NCBI GenBank assembly: GCA_023228985.1
Contig: JALOAC010000041.1
Coordinates: 1 to 11,007 of the forward strand
From: Thiopseudomonas sp.
GTDB taxonomy: Bacteria > Pseudomonadota > Gammaproteobacteria > Pseudomonadales > Pseudomonadaceae
Direction of reading: 5' to 3'
Length of the DNA: 11,007 bases
This document shows, one piece after another, positions 1-7,638 of this stretch. Position 1 is the stretch's first letter. The number at the start of each line of letters is the position of its first letter. The notes beneath the pieces are model-generated. The model was not told the DNA's origin, did not search any database, and worked only from the letters and a program-made list of their open reading frames with translations. The translations under genes and the position numbers were made by a program.

Positions 1-243
1 TACGTGACGGATTAACGAGTTGGACTTATATTGCGTCAGCACACCAATTTTGCGTATTCCTGAGTTCACGCAGTTGGATAGCACAAAATCGATAATGCGG
101 TACTTGCCACCAAAGGGCACGGCTGGCTTAGCGCGCCACTGGGTTAAATCCTTTAGTCTGCTGCCCTCACCACCGGCCAATACCAGCGCCAACGTTTTGC
201 GCAAAATTTCAGCCGTCGTTTTATTTTTTGCTGAGTTATCCAT
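1..243 (-). CDS. glgC: Glucose-1-phosphate adenylyltransferase (ADP-glucose pyrophosphorylase), N-terminal part, cut by window edge
   Basis: Only the first 81 codons are inside the window; the gene continues past the left edge. The enzyme makes ADP-glucose from glucose 1-phosphate and ATP, the committed cytoplasmic step of bacterial glycogen synthesis. The visible part is the start of the nucleotidyltransferase fold: the glycine-rich loop LAGGEGSRL (residues 22-30), then the RAKPAVPFGGKYRIIDF block (37-53), whose Lys39 falls at the position of the E. coli fructose-1,6-bisphosphate-responsive lysine, and LSNCVNSGIRKIGVLTQY (55-72). The ATG at 243-241 is preceded by a GCGAGG ribosome binding site 6-7 nt upstream. 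It lies 62 bp downstream of glk on the same strand, so co-transcription is likely. The identification rests on these N-terminal blocks, which are highly characteristic of GlgC. The C-terminal half cannot be assessed. Confidence 0.93.
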   Translation of the reverse strand, partial: MDNSAKNKTTAEILRKTLALVLAGGEGSRLKDLTQWRAKPAVPFGGKYRIIDFVLSNCVNSGIRKIGVLTQYKSNSLIRHV

Positions 244-305
244 ATATACCTCGCTTACGTACCCATAAAACACTGTGGAATGAGCATCCACCCGCGTTTG
301 CTAAA

Positions 306-1256
306 TTACAAAGTTGCTGCGCACACCTTTGCGCCTTTCAACCCTAATGCTGGGTCTTTAACCAAGTACACCGGCATGCTCGCAACCAAATCACTCATGC
401 GTCCTTTATCTTGCAACTTGATTAAAAATCCATCTTTGCGCATCCACGGCTCAATCTTCGCGGCAATACCACCAGCTATATATATACCCGCATAAGCCGG
501 CCACAGCAGAGCAATATTGCCGATATAAGCCGCATAAATTTGTACAAAAGCATTGATAGATTTTATCGCCTCTGCCTGCCCTTCTTGCGCCCACTGCTGC
601 ACCAACTCTGGTGCTGGCCAAGACTCTTGCTCCTTGAGCGACAGTTTGCTGAAAAAGGCATACAAAGCCTGTAATCCAGCACCAGATAGCAAACGCTCAT
701 AGGACAGATGACGCCAGTTTTGCCAAAGCCACTTTTGTAATCTTTGTTGTAGCTCGTTGACCGGGGCAAAATCCATATGCCCGCCCTCACAGGGTTGCGG
801 CATAAAACCTTGCGGCGTGTTGACTACCGGAGCCACTCCCAAACCTGTACCTGCGCCCACGACCAACCGGTTGCCTTGCGGATTAAACTTCCCTTCTTGC
901 AAGCAAACGAGCTGATCGCTGCTGATAGCATCAATACCCAGAGCAGCTGCTTGAAAATCGTTAATCAGTTTTACTTTAGCAATATCGCATTGCTGGATGA
1001 TGCCTTGGCTGGTAACCAACCAAGGTAAATTTGTCAGTTGCGCCTGCTCACCAGTCACCGGTCCCGGCAAACCAAAACAAGCACTACGAAAGGAATTAAG
1101 CTGAAAGTCGCGACAAAATTCTTGTACCACCGCAGACAAAGAATCGAACTGCTGACTGGAATAAATTTTCTCTGCAACGATAGAATTTGACTGCTGCGTA
1201 TCAAAAGCAGCTAACCAAGATTTTGTTCCACCAATATCGCCAGCCAGTATTAACAT
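306..1256 (-). CDS. glk: Glucokinase (Glk family)
   Basis: This 316-residue cytoplasmic enzyme phosphorylates free glucose with ATP to give glucose 6-phosphate. It belongs to the E. coli-type Glk family (about 321 residues) and not to the ROK glucokinases, because no ROK cysteine cluster is seen. Visible motifs are the phosphate-binding DIGGTK (7-12), LINDF with the presumed catalytic base Asp100, the GAGTGLG loop (134-140), EGGHMDF with Glu157 and His160, SYERLLSG with Glu187, and AGGI (261-264). Asn99/Asp100, Glu157, His160 and Glu187 fall at the same numbers as the glucose-contacting residues of E. coli Glk, so the enzyme should be active. The ATG is supported by an excellent GGAGGT ribosome binding site five bases upstream. 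glgC follows 62 bp downstream. Together the two genes suggest routing of intracellular glucose toward storage glycogen, which is an inference from the pairing. Confidence 0.95.
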   Translation of the reverse strand: MLILAGDIGGTKSWLAAFDTQQSNSIVAEKIYSSQQFDSLSAVVQEFCRDFQLNSFRSACFGLPGPVTGEQAQLTNLPWLVTSQGIIQQCDIAKVKLINDFQAAALGIDAISSDQLVCLQEGKFNPQGNRLVVGAGTGLGVAPVVNTPQGFMPQPCEGGHMDFAPVNELQQRLQKWLWQNWRHLSYERLLSGAGLQALYAFFSKLSLKEQESWPAPELVQQWAQEGQAEAIKSINAFVQIYAAYIGNIALLWPAYAGIYIAGGIAAKIEPWMRKDGFLIKLQDKGRMSDLVASMPVYLVKDPALGLKGAKVCAATL

Positions 1257-1289
1257 AAAGACCTCCAGATACAGTTAAGCATAGCATTA

Positions 1290-1319
1290 ATAGTAGAAAA
1301 CTAAAGCTAAACCTGTAAA
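1290..1319 (-). promoter_or_regulatory. Candidate sigma-70 promoter for glk-glgC
   Basis: On the minus strand, TTTACA (1319-1314) and TACTAT (1295-1290) are separated by 18 bp, about 34 bp before the glk start. The -35 matches consensus at five of six positions and the -10 at four of six. The region is AT-rich, so chance matches are easy. It is offered because the hairpin after aspA lies just upstream, which implies that glk needs its own promoter. Confidence 0.35.
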
Positions 1320-1364
1320 ATTGTGCGGCCTATATCTGACAAAAGCAGTTGGTTTTTCAAAGAC

Positions 1365-1393
1365 TTGGGAGCGCAGAGAATCCGCGCTCCCAA
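1365..1393 (-). terminator. Hairpin after aspA, terminator-like
   Basis: A perfect 10-bp inverted repeat, TTGGGAGCGC (1365-1374) and GCGCTCCCAA (1384-1393), encloses a 9-base loop. It begins 8 bp beyond the aspA stop codon. In the aspA direction the stem is followed by GTCTTTGAAAAAC, which has only a short broken T run, so it is not a textbook intrinsic terminator. It may work as a weak or Rho-assisted terminator, or as a 3'-end stabilising stem. No T run follows in the plus direction either. Confidence 0.5.
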
Positions 1394-1401
1394 AGAGACA
1401 A

Positions 1402-2823
1402 TTAAACTTTTTTCGCTACCATCCTTGGCGCAATCATATGCTCTGGCATTAAAATATCAGCCAGCATTTCTTCATCCAGTAAGTTCTCCGCCCTAATCAA
1501 TTCCAGCACTCCACAACCCGCATGCAATGCTTGCTTAGCAATACGGCTGGAGTTGTCGTAACCAATGTAAGGATTCAAAGCCGTAACCAAACCGATAGAG
1601 TGTTCCATCAGCTCTCGGCAATGCGCCTCATTGGCGGTAATCCCCACCACGCAGAACTCACGCAGCATATCCATGCCGCGGCAAACTAGGCGTACGGAAT
1701 CAAACATCTTCCATGCAATCAGCGGCTCCATTACGTTTAACTGCAATTGCCCTGCTTCAGCAGCCATGGTCACCGCCAGATCATTACCGATAATTTCAAA
1801 AGCAATCTGGTTGACCGCCTCTGGAATAACAGGATTCACTTTACCCGGCATAATGGAGCTGCCCGGCTGCCGCGGCGGCAGGTTAATTTCATTGATACCG
1901 GTACGCGGACCACTGGAGAGCAAACGCAGATCATTACACGTCTTAGATAGTTTGGTCATCAAGCGCTTAAGCAACCCTGAAAACAACACAAAGGAGCCCA
2001 TATCGTAGGTGGCTTCAACCAAATCCGCTGCTGCCTGAATAGGATGGCCGCTAATAGCTGCCAAACGTTCAACAGCAATGCCTTGATAACGTGGATCCGC
2101 ATTGATACCCGTACCAATAGCAGTACCGCCAAGGTTTACCGGCGTAAACAAATCGCTGCCCAACTTCTGAAATAAAGATAAATCTTCGCGTAAATTGTTA
2201 GCAAAGGCATGGAATTCCTGCCCCAAGGTCATAGGTACAGCATCCTGCAACTGGGTGCGCCCCATTTTCAGCACTGTCGAAAACTCATCACCTTTATCGG
2301 CAAACGCCTGAATCAGACGCTCCAAGCTAATGAGCAGATCATTCTGCCCCAATAACATTCCCACTCGAATCGCCGTTGGATAAGCATCATTGGTGGACTG
2401 CGCCATGTTCACATCGTTATTGGGATGTAAAAACTGGTAGTCACCTTTTTCTTTACCCATGCTTTCTAGGCCGAGGTTAGCAATCACCTCGTTCGCATTC
2501 ATATTGGTTGAGGTACCAGCACCACCTTGAATCATATCAACGACAAACTGATCATGATGCTGGCCTTGAATAATCTGCCGGCAAGCCTTGCTGATAGCTG
2601 TATGTCGCTCAGACGGCAGACAGCCTAATTCATGATTCGCATCAGCAGAAGCCAACTTAACCATCGCTAGAGCAGTCACAAAGTTCGGATACGCTGATAG
2701 AGGAATCCCTGACAACTGGAAGTTCTCTAGGGCACGCAATGTCTGAATGCCATAGTAGGCATCCTTTGGCACAGGCAGGCTGCCTAGCAAGTCGTGCTCA
2801 GAGCGGAATGAAGTGGTTGTCAT
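1402..2823 (-). CDS. aspA: Aspartate ammonia-lyase (aspartase)
   Basis: This 473-residue cytoplasmic enzyme reversibly deaminates L-aspartate to fumarate and ammonia, linking amino-acid catabolism to the TCA cycle. It belongs to the fumarase/aspartase superfamily (E. coli AspA is 478 residues). Visible motifs are the N-terminal LLGSLPVPKDAYYGIQTLRA (12-31), GGAGTSTNMNANEV (100-113), QSTNDAYPT (142-150), the aspartase form KMGRTQLQDAVPMTLGQEF (186-204), and the superfamily signature GSSIMPGKVNP (321-331), with Ser322 as the presumed catalytic base. GRTQLQDAVP favours aspartase over class II fumarase, which has GRTHLxDATP, and over argininosuccinate lyase. The ATG at 2823 fits the family N-terminus; the best ribosome binding site, GTGAGGA, is rather far away at about 10 nt. 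The gene is flanked by a hairpin downstream and a 177-bp intergenic region upstream, so it looks monocistronic. Confidence 0.95.
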   Translation of the reverse strand: MTTTSFRSEHDLLGSLPVPKDAYYGIQTLRALENFQLSGIPLSAYPNFVTALAMVKLASADANHELGCLPSERHTAISKACRQIIQGQHHDQFVVDMIQGGAGTSTNMNANEVIANLGLESMGKEKGDYQFLHPNNDVNMAQSTNDAYPTAIRVGMLLGQNDLLISLERLIQAFADKGDEFSTVLKMGRTQLQDAVPMTLGQEFHAFANNLREDLSLFQKLGSDLFTPVNLGGTAIGTGINADPRYQGIAVERLAAISGHPIQAAADLVEATYDMGSFVLFSGLLKRLMTKLSKTCNDLRLLSSGPRTGINEINLPPRQPGSSIMPGKVNPVIPEAVNQIAFEIIGNDLAVTMAAEAGQLQLNVMEPLIAWKMFDSVRLVCRGMDMLREFCVVGITANEAHCRELMEHSIGLVTALNPYIGYDNSSRIAKQALHAGCGVLELIRAENLLDEEMLADILMPEHMIAPRMVAKKV

Positions 2824-3000
2824 TTAAGTACAGTCCTCACTTTGTGAAAGTTTATTTCGGGGTTCAGCAACACACTCTGTCAACACGCGCTGCTGTAAAA
2901 TTTTAAGACCAAGGCAATTCAATATTCAAACTTTATTTTACTTTTTTTATGCTTCTGTCGACAAAACTGATTTTAACCCTGCTATACAATTAGCGGCTTT
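2824..3000. other. aspA upstream region: candidate promoter and small palindrome
   Basis: This 177-bp AT-rich gap lies between the protease stop codon and aspA. On the minus strand, TTGAAT (2929-2924), an 18-bp spacer and TAAAAT (2905-2900) form a plausible sigma-70 promoter. A perfect TTGACA occurs nearer the gene (2883-2878) but has no good -10 at 16-18 bp. A short palindrome, ACTTT-GTG-AAAGT (2839-2851), lies close to the ribosome binding site and could be a repressor site or chance. E. coli aspA is controlled by CRP and FNR; I see no convincing TTGAT-N4-ATCAA or TGTGA-N6-TCACA site here. No clear intrinsic terminator follows the protease gene. Confidence 0.35.
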
Positions 3001-5415
3001 TTAATCAGCAACCTCTACATCGGTATCTTTTTCATCTTCTTTTTCAGCGGTCAACTCTGCGATAGCCTTCAGTCTTGCCACAACACGACCATTAACAGTA
3101 TCGGGCGCATAATTGCCTTCCGCATTTAGCTTACCCACTTCTTCACCACTTAATAACGCCAGCGCTTGAGCAACAGTTTCCACCACGTAAATAGAAAATG
3201 TACCCTGCACCACAGCGCTCACCACTTCTGCAGAAAGCACCAGATTGTTAACATTCGCCTTGGGTATAATCACGGCTTGCTCGCCCGTCAAGCCACGCTT
3301 TTGGCACAGTTTAAAGAAGCCCTCAATTTTTTCATTGACTCCTCCCACCGCCTGCACCTCACCAAACTGGTTGATAGAGCCCGTAACTGCAAAACATTGC
3401 TGTAACGGCGCATTCGCCAAGGCAGAAATCAATGCACACACCTCACCCAGTGAGGCGCTGTCACCATCGACATAACCATAGGACTGTTCTAGGGCAATGC
3501 TGGCAGAGATAGCCAGCGGATACTGCTGCGCATACTTGCTGCCTAAATAACCGGTTAGAATCATCACCCCTTTTGAGTGAATCGGCTGCCCTAGGGTTAC
3601 TTCGCGCTCAATATCTACAATGCCATTAGCGCCCGGGTAAACACTCGCTGATATGCGTGCCGGCATACCAAACGAAGAGTCGCCCGCCTGCAGTACAGTG
3701 AGACCATTGCACTTACCTACGGCTGCACCCTCTGTATCAATCAGGATAATACCCGCCAGTATGTCTTCCATAATCTGCTGGGACACTCTACCGGTGCGTG
3801 CTTGCTTGGCCTTAATCGCTTGCTCTACGTGTTCTACCTGAGTGATTTCAGCCTGTTCTTTATGGCGAATAAAATCAGCTTCACTCACCACTTGAAACAA
3901 CTCGGACAAGTTAGCCGACAATCGATGCTGGTGCTCTGCCAAGCGCATGCTGTGCTCAGTTAAACGTTTAACTGCAGCCGCTGTTAAAGGCGCCATGCCT
4001 TCCTCGCTGGTACGCGTATGAATCAGCTGCGCAAAATCCATCACCGTTTGCGCTGAGAACGCCACATCTTCCTCAAAATCAACCAACACCCGAAACATAT
4101 CCTGAAAATCCGGGTCCAGCTCTTGCAAGGCATAATAGAGTTCGCGTGAGCCAATCACTATTACCTTAACTTGCAGCGGTATGTCCTGCGGTGTTAACGT
4201 GACTGTAGCCACGCGAGTCAGCTCAATCAGCGGTGATTCCATCTTCAGCTGTCTAGAATGCAGCGCGCGTTTCAGCGCTTCCCAGACAAAGGGCTCTGAG
4301 AGTAGCTTTTCTGCTTCTAGGATTAAATAACCGCCATTGGCTGTGTGTAACGCGCCTGAGCGTATTTGGCGGTAACTGGTATAGAGCGTGCCTTGATCGG
4401 ACGCATATTCGATGCGCCCAAACATATTTTCATAGGTTGGATGCGACTCAAAAACCACTGGCGCGCCACCATTCTTAGCATGCCCCACTAACACATTCGG
4501 GCTGTACTGCTCTTCCATCAGCTTGCGTCTGAGGCTATCACTTAAATCTTCGTCAACCAGCTGCTCAACAACGGTTTTTAACAGGTTAGCCTGCATGGCC
4601 TGCAAGTAGGCCAGCACGCTCGGAAACTCAGCATACTTGGCAGCTAAAGGTGTCAAATTAGGCTCTAAAGCAAGGGAGATGGTTTCTTCGTTTAACTTAC
4701 GCAGTTCGTTGCTGGACTCGCGCTTCCATAAGGGCAGGCTAGAGAGCTCGGTGTTTAAAATCTCTTCCAGCACTGCAACATCGGCATGAAACTGTTCACG
4801 CTCAGCTTCGGGACGCTGGGCAAACTCGGCTTCGTCCAGCGCTTTGCCTTCAAACATCGGGGTAAAGGCGATATTACTGCTATCACGGTACAGTGCAATG
4901 CCTTTTTCTAGCGCCAGCTTTTCAATTTTGTCTAACACCTTGTCGTAGCGCTTGGTAAATACGCGATCGATTTGGTTTTTCTTTTGCTGCCAGCTAGGGG
5001 TTTCAAAGACTGTAGGAAAGGCCGCTAAAATACTGTCAATCAGACTGGAAATATCACGACAAAACTCACCGCCCTTGCCAGCAGGGAGCTCTATCGCGTG
5101 CGGCTCACGTGATTCCTCAAAGTTATTAACATACAGCCAGTCTGAAGGCGTTGGTTTTTCTTTAGCTACCTGAGATAAGTAACGACGCACATAAGAGAAC
5201 CTTCCTGTGCCGGACTCGCCCATCACAAAAGCGTTGTAACCAGAGCGTGGCATGGCTACCCCAAACTCGAGGGCTTCCACAGCGCGCACCTGCCCTAGAA
5301 CAGATTCAAAGTGCTCCAGCTCATCGGTCGTTTGAAAAGGAAACAGCTTACTATCAACTTGATGACTAAGGGCGGACGCGGGTAACGACCATTGCTGGTG
5401 TGCGGGGTTGGACAT
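3001..5415 (-). CDS. Lon-like AAA+ ATP-dependent protease (LonB/AsrA type)
   Basis: This 804-residue cytoplasmic protein has an N-terminal AAA+ module and a C-terminal Lon peptidase domain. It lacks the LAN domain of classical Lon and resembles the Pseudomonas AsrA-type family, longer than E. coli YcbZ (586). A P-loop-like GESGTGRFS is at 66-74, with Arg72 where Walker A normally has Lys. A charged, probably coiled-coil insertion spans about 145-300. The Walker B-like segment GGYLILEAE (361-369) has Glu where Asp is usual. A sensor/arginine-finger-like DPDFQDMFRVLVDFEED is at 434-450. The protease domain (about 545-755) has GDSASLGE with catalytic Ser653 and GGVNEKIEGF with Lys696. The 43-residue Ser-Lys spacing equals that of E. 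coli Lon (679/722), so the dyad is intact. The C-terminus is an acidic tail. The start is supported by AAGGA six bases before the ATG. The likely role is stress proteolysis, by family. The residue substitutions may be normal for the family; I cannot check. Confidence 0.88.
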   Translation of the reverse strand: MSNPAHQQWSLPASALSHQVDSKLFPFQTTDELEHFESVLGQVRAVEALEFGVAMPRSGYNAFVMGESGTGRFSYVRRYLSQVAKEKPTPSDWLYVNNFEESREPHAIELPAGKGGEFCRDISSLIDSILAAFPTVFETPSWQQKKNQIDRVFTKRYDKVLDKIEKLALEKGIALYRDSSNIAFTPMFEGKALDEAEFAQRPEAEREQFHADVAVLEEILNTELSSLPLWKRESSNELRKLNEETISLALEPNLTPLAAKYAEFPSVLAYLQAMQANLLKTVVEQLVDEDLSDSLRRKLMEEQYSPNVLVGHAKNGGAPVVFESHPTYENMFGRIEYASDQGTLYTSYRQIRSGALHTANGGYLILEAEKLLSEPFVWEALKRALHSRQLKMESPLIELTRVATVTLTPQDIPLQVKVIVIGSRELYYALQELDPDFQDMFRVLVDFEEDVAFSAQTVMDFAQLIHTRTSEEGMAPLTAAAVKRLTEHSMRLAEHQHRLSANLSELFQVVSEADFIRHKEQAEITQVEHVEQAIKAKQARTGRVSQQIMEDILAGIILIDTEGAAVGKCNGLTVLQAGDSSFGMPARISASVYPGANGIVDIEREVTLGQPIHSKGVMILTGYLGSKYAQQYPLAISASIALEQSYGYVDGDSASLGEVCALISALANAPLQQCFAVTGSINQFGEVQAVGGVNEKIEGFFKLCQKRGLTGEQAVIIPKANVNNLVLSAEVVSAVVQGTFSIYVVETVAQALALLSGEEVGKLNAEGNYAPDTVNGRVVARLKAIAELTAEKEDEKDTDVEVAD

Positions 5416-5649
5416 GAATTTTCCTTGCTATTTTTAAGGCACTCGCTAGAACTCTCTAAAACGCTCTTGCACACTTAAATAATGGGCGAAAACATACAAA
5501 ACAAGACCTATTTTTAGCTAGGCTAGTCTGTTGTTAGCGCACCATAAAAAGCAACCGTAGGTGCAGACGTAGCTTCAAGAGTTCCTTAAATGCCTCGAAA
5601 AAATGAACCGGCTATTCTGAAGCCCACCAAGCATAGAAGCAAGTGCCAT
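5416..5649. other. Intergenic region between can and the Lon-like gene
   Basis: This 234-bp gap contains the promoter candidate described separately (5479-5505), and the ribosome binding site of the protease gene close to 5415. Downstream of can, a GGCT/AGCC four-base stem precedes a run of six T on the minus strand (near 5601-5606), which is too weak to call a terminator. No open reading frame with a ribosome binding site and no RNA gene is recognised. Confidence 0.5.
5479..5505 (-). promoter_or_regulatory. Candidate heat-shock (sigma-32-like) promoter for the Lon-like protease
   Basis: On the minus strand, CTTGTTT (5505-5499), a 12-base spacer and CCCATTAT (5486-5479) resemble the RpoH pattern CTTGAAA-N11-16-CCCCATnT; the C just before CCCAT in the consensus is a G here. 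The predicted start point near 5471 would leave a leader of about 56 nt before the protease ATG. The same stretch can also be read as a weak sigma-70 promoter (TTGTTT-N17-TATTTA), so the sigma assignment is uncertain. Heat-shock control would suit a Lon-family protease. Confidence 0.35.
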
Positions 5650-6288
5650 CTAACCTAAAGGCTGTAAACGATACTGCGGGGGAACCTGTTCAATATTTTT
5701 AATGGTTACATTCAGGTTTTTCCATAAACCATCTTTAATGCCGTAAATACAGCCATAAATGGATAGTTTTTGCCCGCGTCGCCATGCATTTTGCACGATG
5801 GCAGTATGACTGACATGAGCCACTTGCTTAATCACATTAAGCTCGCACAGTCGGTCAACACGCTCTTCCTGGGTTGGTAGCTCAGCCAGCTCATCATAGC
5901 TATCAAAGTAAAGATCACGAATGGTGCGAATCCAAGCATCGGTAATTCCGATTTGCTTGTCGCTCATGGCCGCTTTAACTCCACCACAACCGTAATGGCC
6001 CGTCACCAAGATATTCTTAACCTTGAGCACATCCACTGCATACTGAATTACAGATAAGCAGTTTAAGTCTGTATGCAGCACCACATTGCCCACATTACGG
6101 TGCACAAACAGATCACCGGGTAACATACCCACAATTTCATTGGCTGGTACGCGTGCGTCTGAACAACCTATCCATAGATATTCAGGTTCTTGCTGTTTGG
6201 CCAGTTTTTCAAAAAACTGCGGATCTTCTTCTTTTATGGATTCTGCCCAGCGGACATTATTTTCAAAAAGTTGATGTAATTCAGGCAT
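5650..6288 (-). CDS. can: Beta-class (type II) carbonic anhydrase
   Basis: This 212-residue cytoplasmic zinc enzyme interconverts CO2 and bicarbonate and supplies bicarbonate to carboxylases when ambient CO2 is low. The zinc ligands Cys42, His98 and Cys101, and the Asp44-Arg46 catalytic dyad, are all present in GCSDARVP (41-48) and GHYGCGG (97-103). These positions match those of E. coli Can (220 residues). The allosteric bicarbonate-site residues typical of type II enzymes also appear conserved: Trp39, Arg64 and Tyr182 (E. coli Tyr181). The conserved block HTDLNCLSVIQYAVDVL (72-88) supports the same subgroup. The ATG has only a weak GAGA-type ribosome binding site. The gene lies 65 bp downstream of rimI and may be read from the leuA-holD-rimI transcript or from a promoter in that AT-rich gap, where I see no convincing hexamer pair. 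Confidence 0.96.
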   Translation of the reverse strand: MPELHQLFENNVRWAESIKEEDPQFFEKLAKQQEPEYLWIGCSDARVPANEIVGMLPGDLFVHRNVGNVVLHTDLNCLSVIQYAVDVLKVKNILVTGHYGCGGVKAAMSDKQIGITDAWIRTIRDLYFDSYDELAELPTQEERVDRLCELNVIKQVAHVSHTAIVQNAWRRGQKLSIYGCIYGIKDGLWKNLNVTIKNIEQVPPQYRLQPLG

Positions 6289-6353
6289 AGGATTCTCTGA
6301 TCATTAAAAATAAAAGCGCAGATATGACTGTGATATTTTAATTAAAGTCACTT

Positions 6354-6803
6354 TTACACCCCTAGGGTACAGGCCATTACAATGGCATCCTCTTGCCCTT
6401 GCCCCGCGGGATAGTAGTTATTGCGCCGCCCAATTTCATTAAACCCCAACTGCTCATACAAGGCATACGCCGCATGATTGGATTGGCGCAATTCCAAATA
6501 ACATTCTTTGCTGCCTTGTTGTTCAGCTTGCTCTAATACAAATTCTAATAACTGACGACCATAGCCCTGACCCTGCTGCTCAACGCCAATCACTATATTA
6601 AGCAAATGCGCCTCATCAACAATGTACTGCATCACGGCATGACCGATATGTTGCGCGCCACACTCCATTATCCAGCACTGATAACGCCTTAATGCATCCT
6701 GATACAAGTTGAGACTCCACGGATGAGAAAAAGCACGCTGCTCTATGGCTAACACAGCGTCCAAGTCTTCAGCCTGCATTGGGCGAAAGCGAATCTCAGT
6801 CAT
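6354..6803 (-). CDS. rimI: Ribosomal-protein S18 alanine N-acetyltransferase
   Basis: This 149-residue GNAT-fold enzyme acetylates the N-terminal alanine of ribosomal protein S18 using acetyl-CoA (E. coli RimI is 148 residues). The family's IEQRAFSHPWS is at 20-30. The acetyl-CoA pyrophosphate-binding loop QQGQGYGRQLL is at 76-86. LELRQSNHAAYALYEQLGF (103-121) contains Glu104 and Tyr116, equivalent to the catalytic Glu103/Tyr115 pair. RNNYYP (128-132 region) and EDAIVM (138-143) form the C-terminal peptide-binding end. Its ATG overlaps the holD-like stop codon by 8 nt (ATGACTGA), with no strong ribosome binding site of its own, so translational coupling is likely. The holD-rimI overlap is also found in E. 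coli. Confidence 0.95.
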   Translation of the reverse strand: MTEIRFRPMQAEDLDAVLAIEQRAFSHPWSLNLYQDALRRYQCWIMECGAQHIGHAVMQYIVDEAHLLNIVIGVEQQGQGYGRQLLEFVLEQAEQQGSKECYLELRQSNHAAYALYEQLGFNEIGRRNNYYPAGQGQEDAIVMACTLGV

Positions 6804-7635
6804 TATTTAGCCAACGCGGCATACGCAGCTGCATGCTCTGCCAGAGCTGGCGTTTTAGGGTGGGATTTTGCAGCAGCTGCTCAAGACTAGGAAGACTCCA
6901 CAGCTGCCACTCATGCTCAAACGCAGTAATGCCAAAATCATCGGCGAACTCATCCGATACATTCGAAAAACGCACTGCATTTTCCCCCAGCAACCAAATC
7001 ATACTCGTAGGTTGTTGCGCGCACTCCATGCTCAATAACTCACGCACGTAGGCGCGGGCGGCTTGACTGTCTTGACGGTGTGCCAGATTACCTGCGCTTA
7101 ACACTGGCCAGCGGATGGGCTCGACATTACGCAACAGGCTAGGTTCATGTGGCAGCCTTGCAGCACGTAAAATATCTTTCAGCAGCAGATACTCTGGATC
7201 TCGGCTTTGCAATGGCTCAGCCACAGGCAAATCCAACAAGAGTAAACAGCTTGCACTACGCATTATTTGCAAAGCAAAACGAGGGATTTCTTGAGCGGGA
7301 GTCGGCGCTTCGGGTGTAACTGCCTCTGCGGGTGGCGGCGCTTCTGCAGCCACAGGCGCAGTAGCTGCTTGCCCAGCAGACAGTGACTGACGAATTTGCT
7401 GCAATTGATTTTGCGCTTGCTGCCCATGAGCAACACCTACCTCAGCATCGTTTTGGCGTGAAATTTGTTCCTGCTCCACGGGCTCTCGTTGAGCAGGTTC
7501 ACATGCCCAGTCCAGCAGGTAGTCACGCGAGACAGCCGCAAACGGCAAGTTTTGCCGCGGCAGCCAAACATCAAGCTGCATCACCTGCAGCATGGCTTGA
7601 CGCCGCTCTTCCTGCGCGCGCATATCGACACTCAC
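6796..7635 (-). CDS. holD: DNA polymerase III psi subunit, HolD-like, divergent with long linker
   Basis: This is probably the psi subunit of the clamp-loader complex, bridging DnaX (tau/gamma) and chi. Three segments resemble E. coli psi (137 residues). RRQAMLQVMQLDVWLPR (11-27) matches the N-terminal DnaX-binding peptide RRDWQLQQLGITQWSLRR. DLPVAEP plus LLKDILRAARL (135-161) matches NDLPALTDP plus VSDVLRALTV. LPSLEQLLQNPTLKRQLWQSM (248-268) matches LTDLRANPTARAALWQQI. Between the first two lies an extended Gln/Ala/Pro-rich linker (about 50-118), which explains the doubled length. Pseudomonas has a comparably cryptic psi gene next to rimI, as recalled from the literature. The listed start is GTG, 3 bp after the leuA stop; an in-frame ATG at 7623 (residue 5) is as likely, since neither has a strong ribosome binding site. 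The 3' end overlaps rimI by 8 nt. Identification rests on motifs plus synteny, not overall similarity. Confidence 0.8.
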   Translation of the reverse strand: MSVDMRAQEERRQAMLQVMQLDVWLPRQNLPFAAVSRDYLLDWACEPAQREPVEQEQISRQNDAEVGVAHGQQAQNQLQQIRQSLSAGQAATAPVAAEAPPPAEAVTPEAPTPAQEIPRFALQIMRSASCLLLLDLPVAEPLQSRDPEYLLLKDILRAARLPHEPSLLRNVEPIRWPVLSAGNLAHRQDSQAARAYVRELLSMECAQQPTSMIWLLGENAVRFSNVSDEFADDFGITAFEHEWQLWSLPSLEQLLQNPTLKRQLWQSMQLRMPRWLNND

Positions 7636-7638
7636 TGC

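Noticed and set aside
246..305. Hairpin GTGGA/TCCAC between glk and glgC as a terminator or riboswitch
   Set aside because: The stem is only 5 bp, there is no T run and the gap is short, so it is not distinguishable from chance.
1631..2008. Open frame of 125 codons antisense to aspA
   Set aside because: It is a shadow frame opposite a strongly conserved gene, with composition typical of reverse-complement reading and no recognisable domain.
2824..3000. FNR/Anr or CRP site upstream of aspA
   Set aside because: TTGAAT-type stretches are present but no symmetrical TTGAT-N4-ATCAA or TGTGA-N6-TCACA could be found.
5598..5635. Intrinsic terminator after can
   Set aside because: A T run exists on the minus strand, but the preceding stem is only four base pairs with mismatches beyond it.
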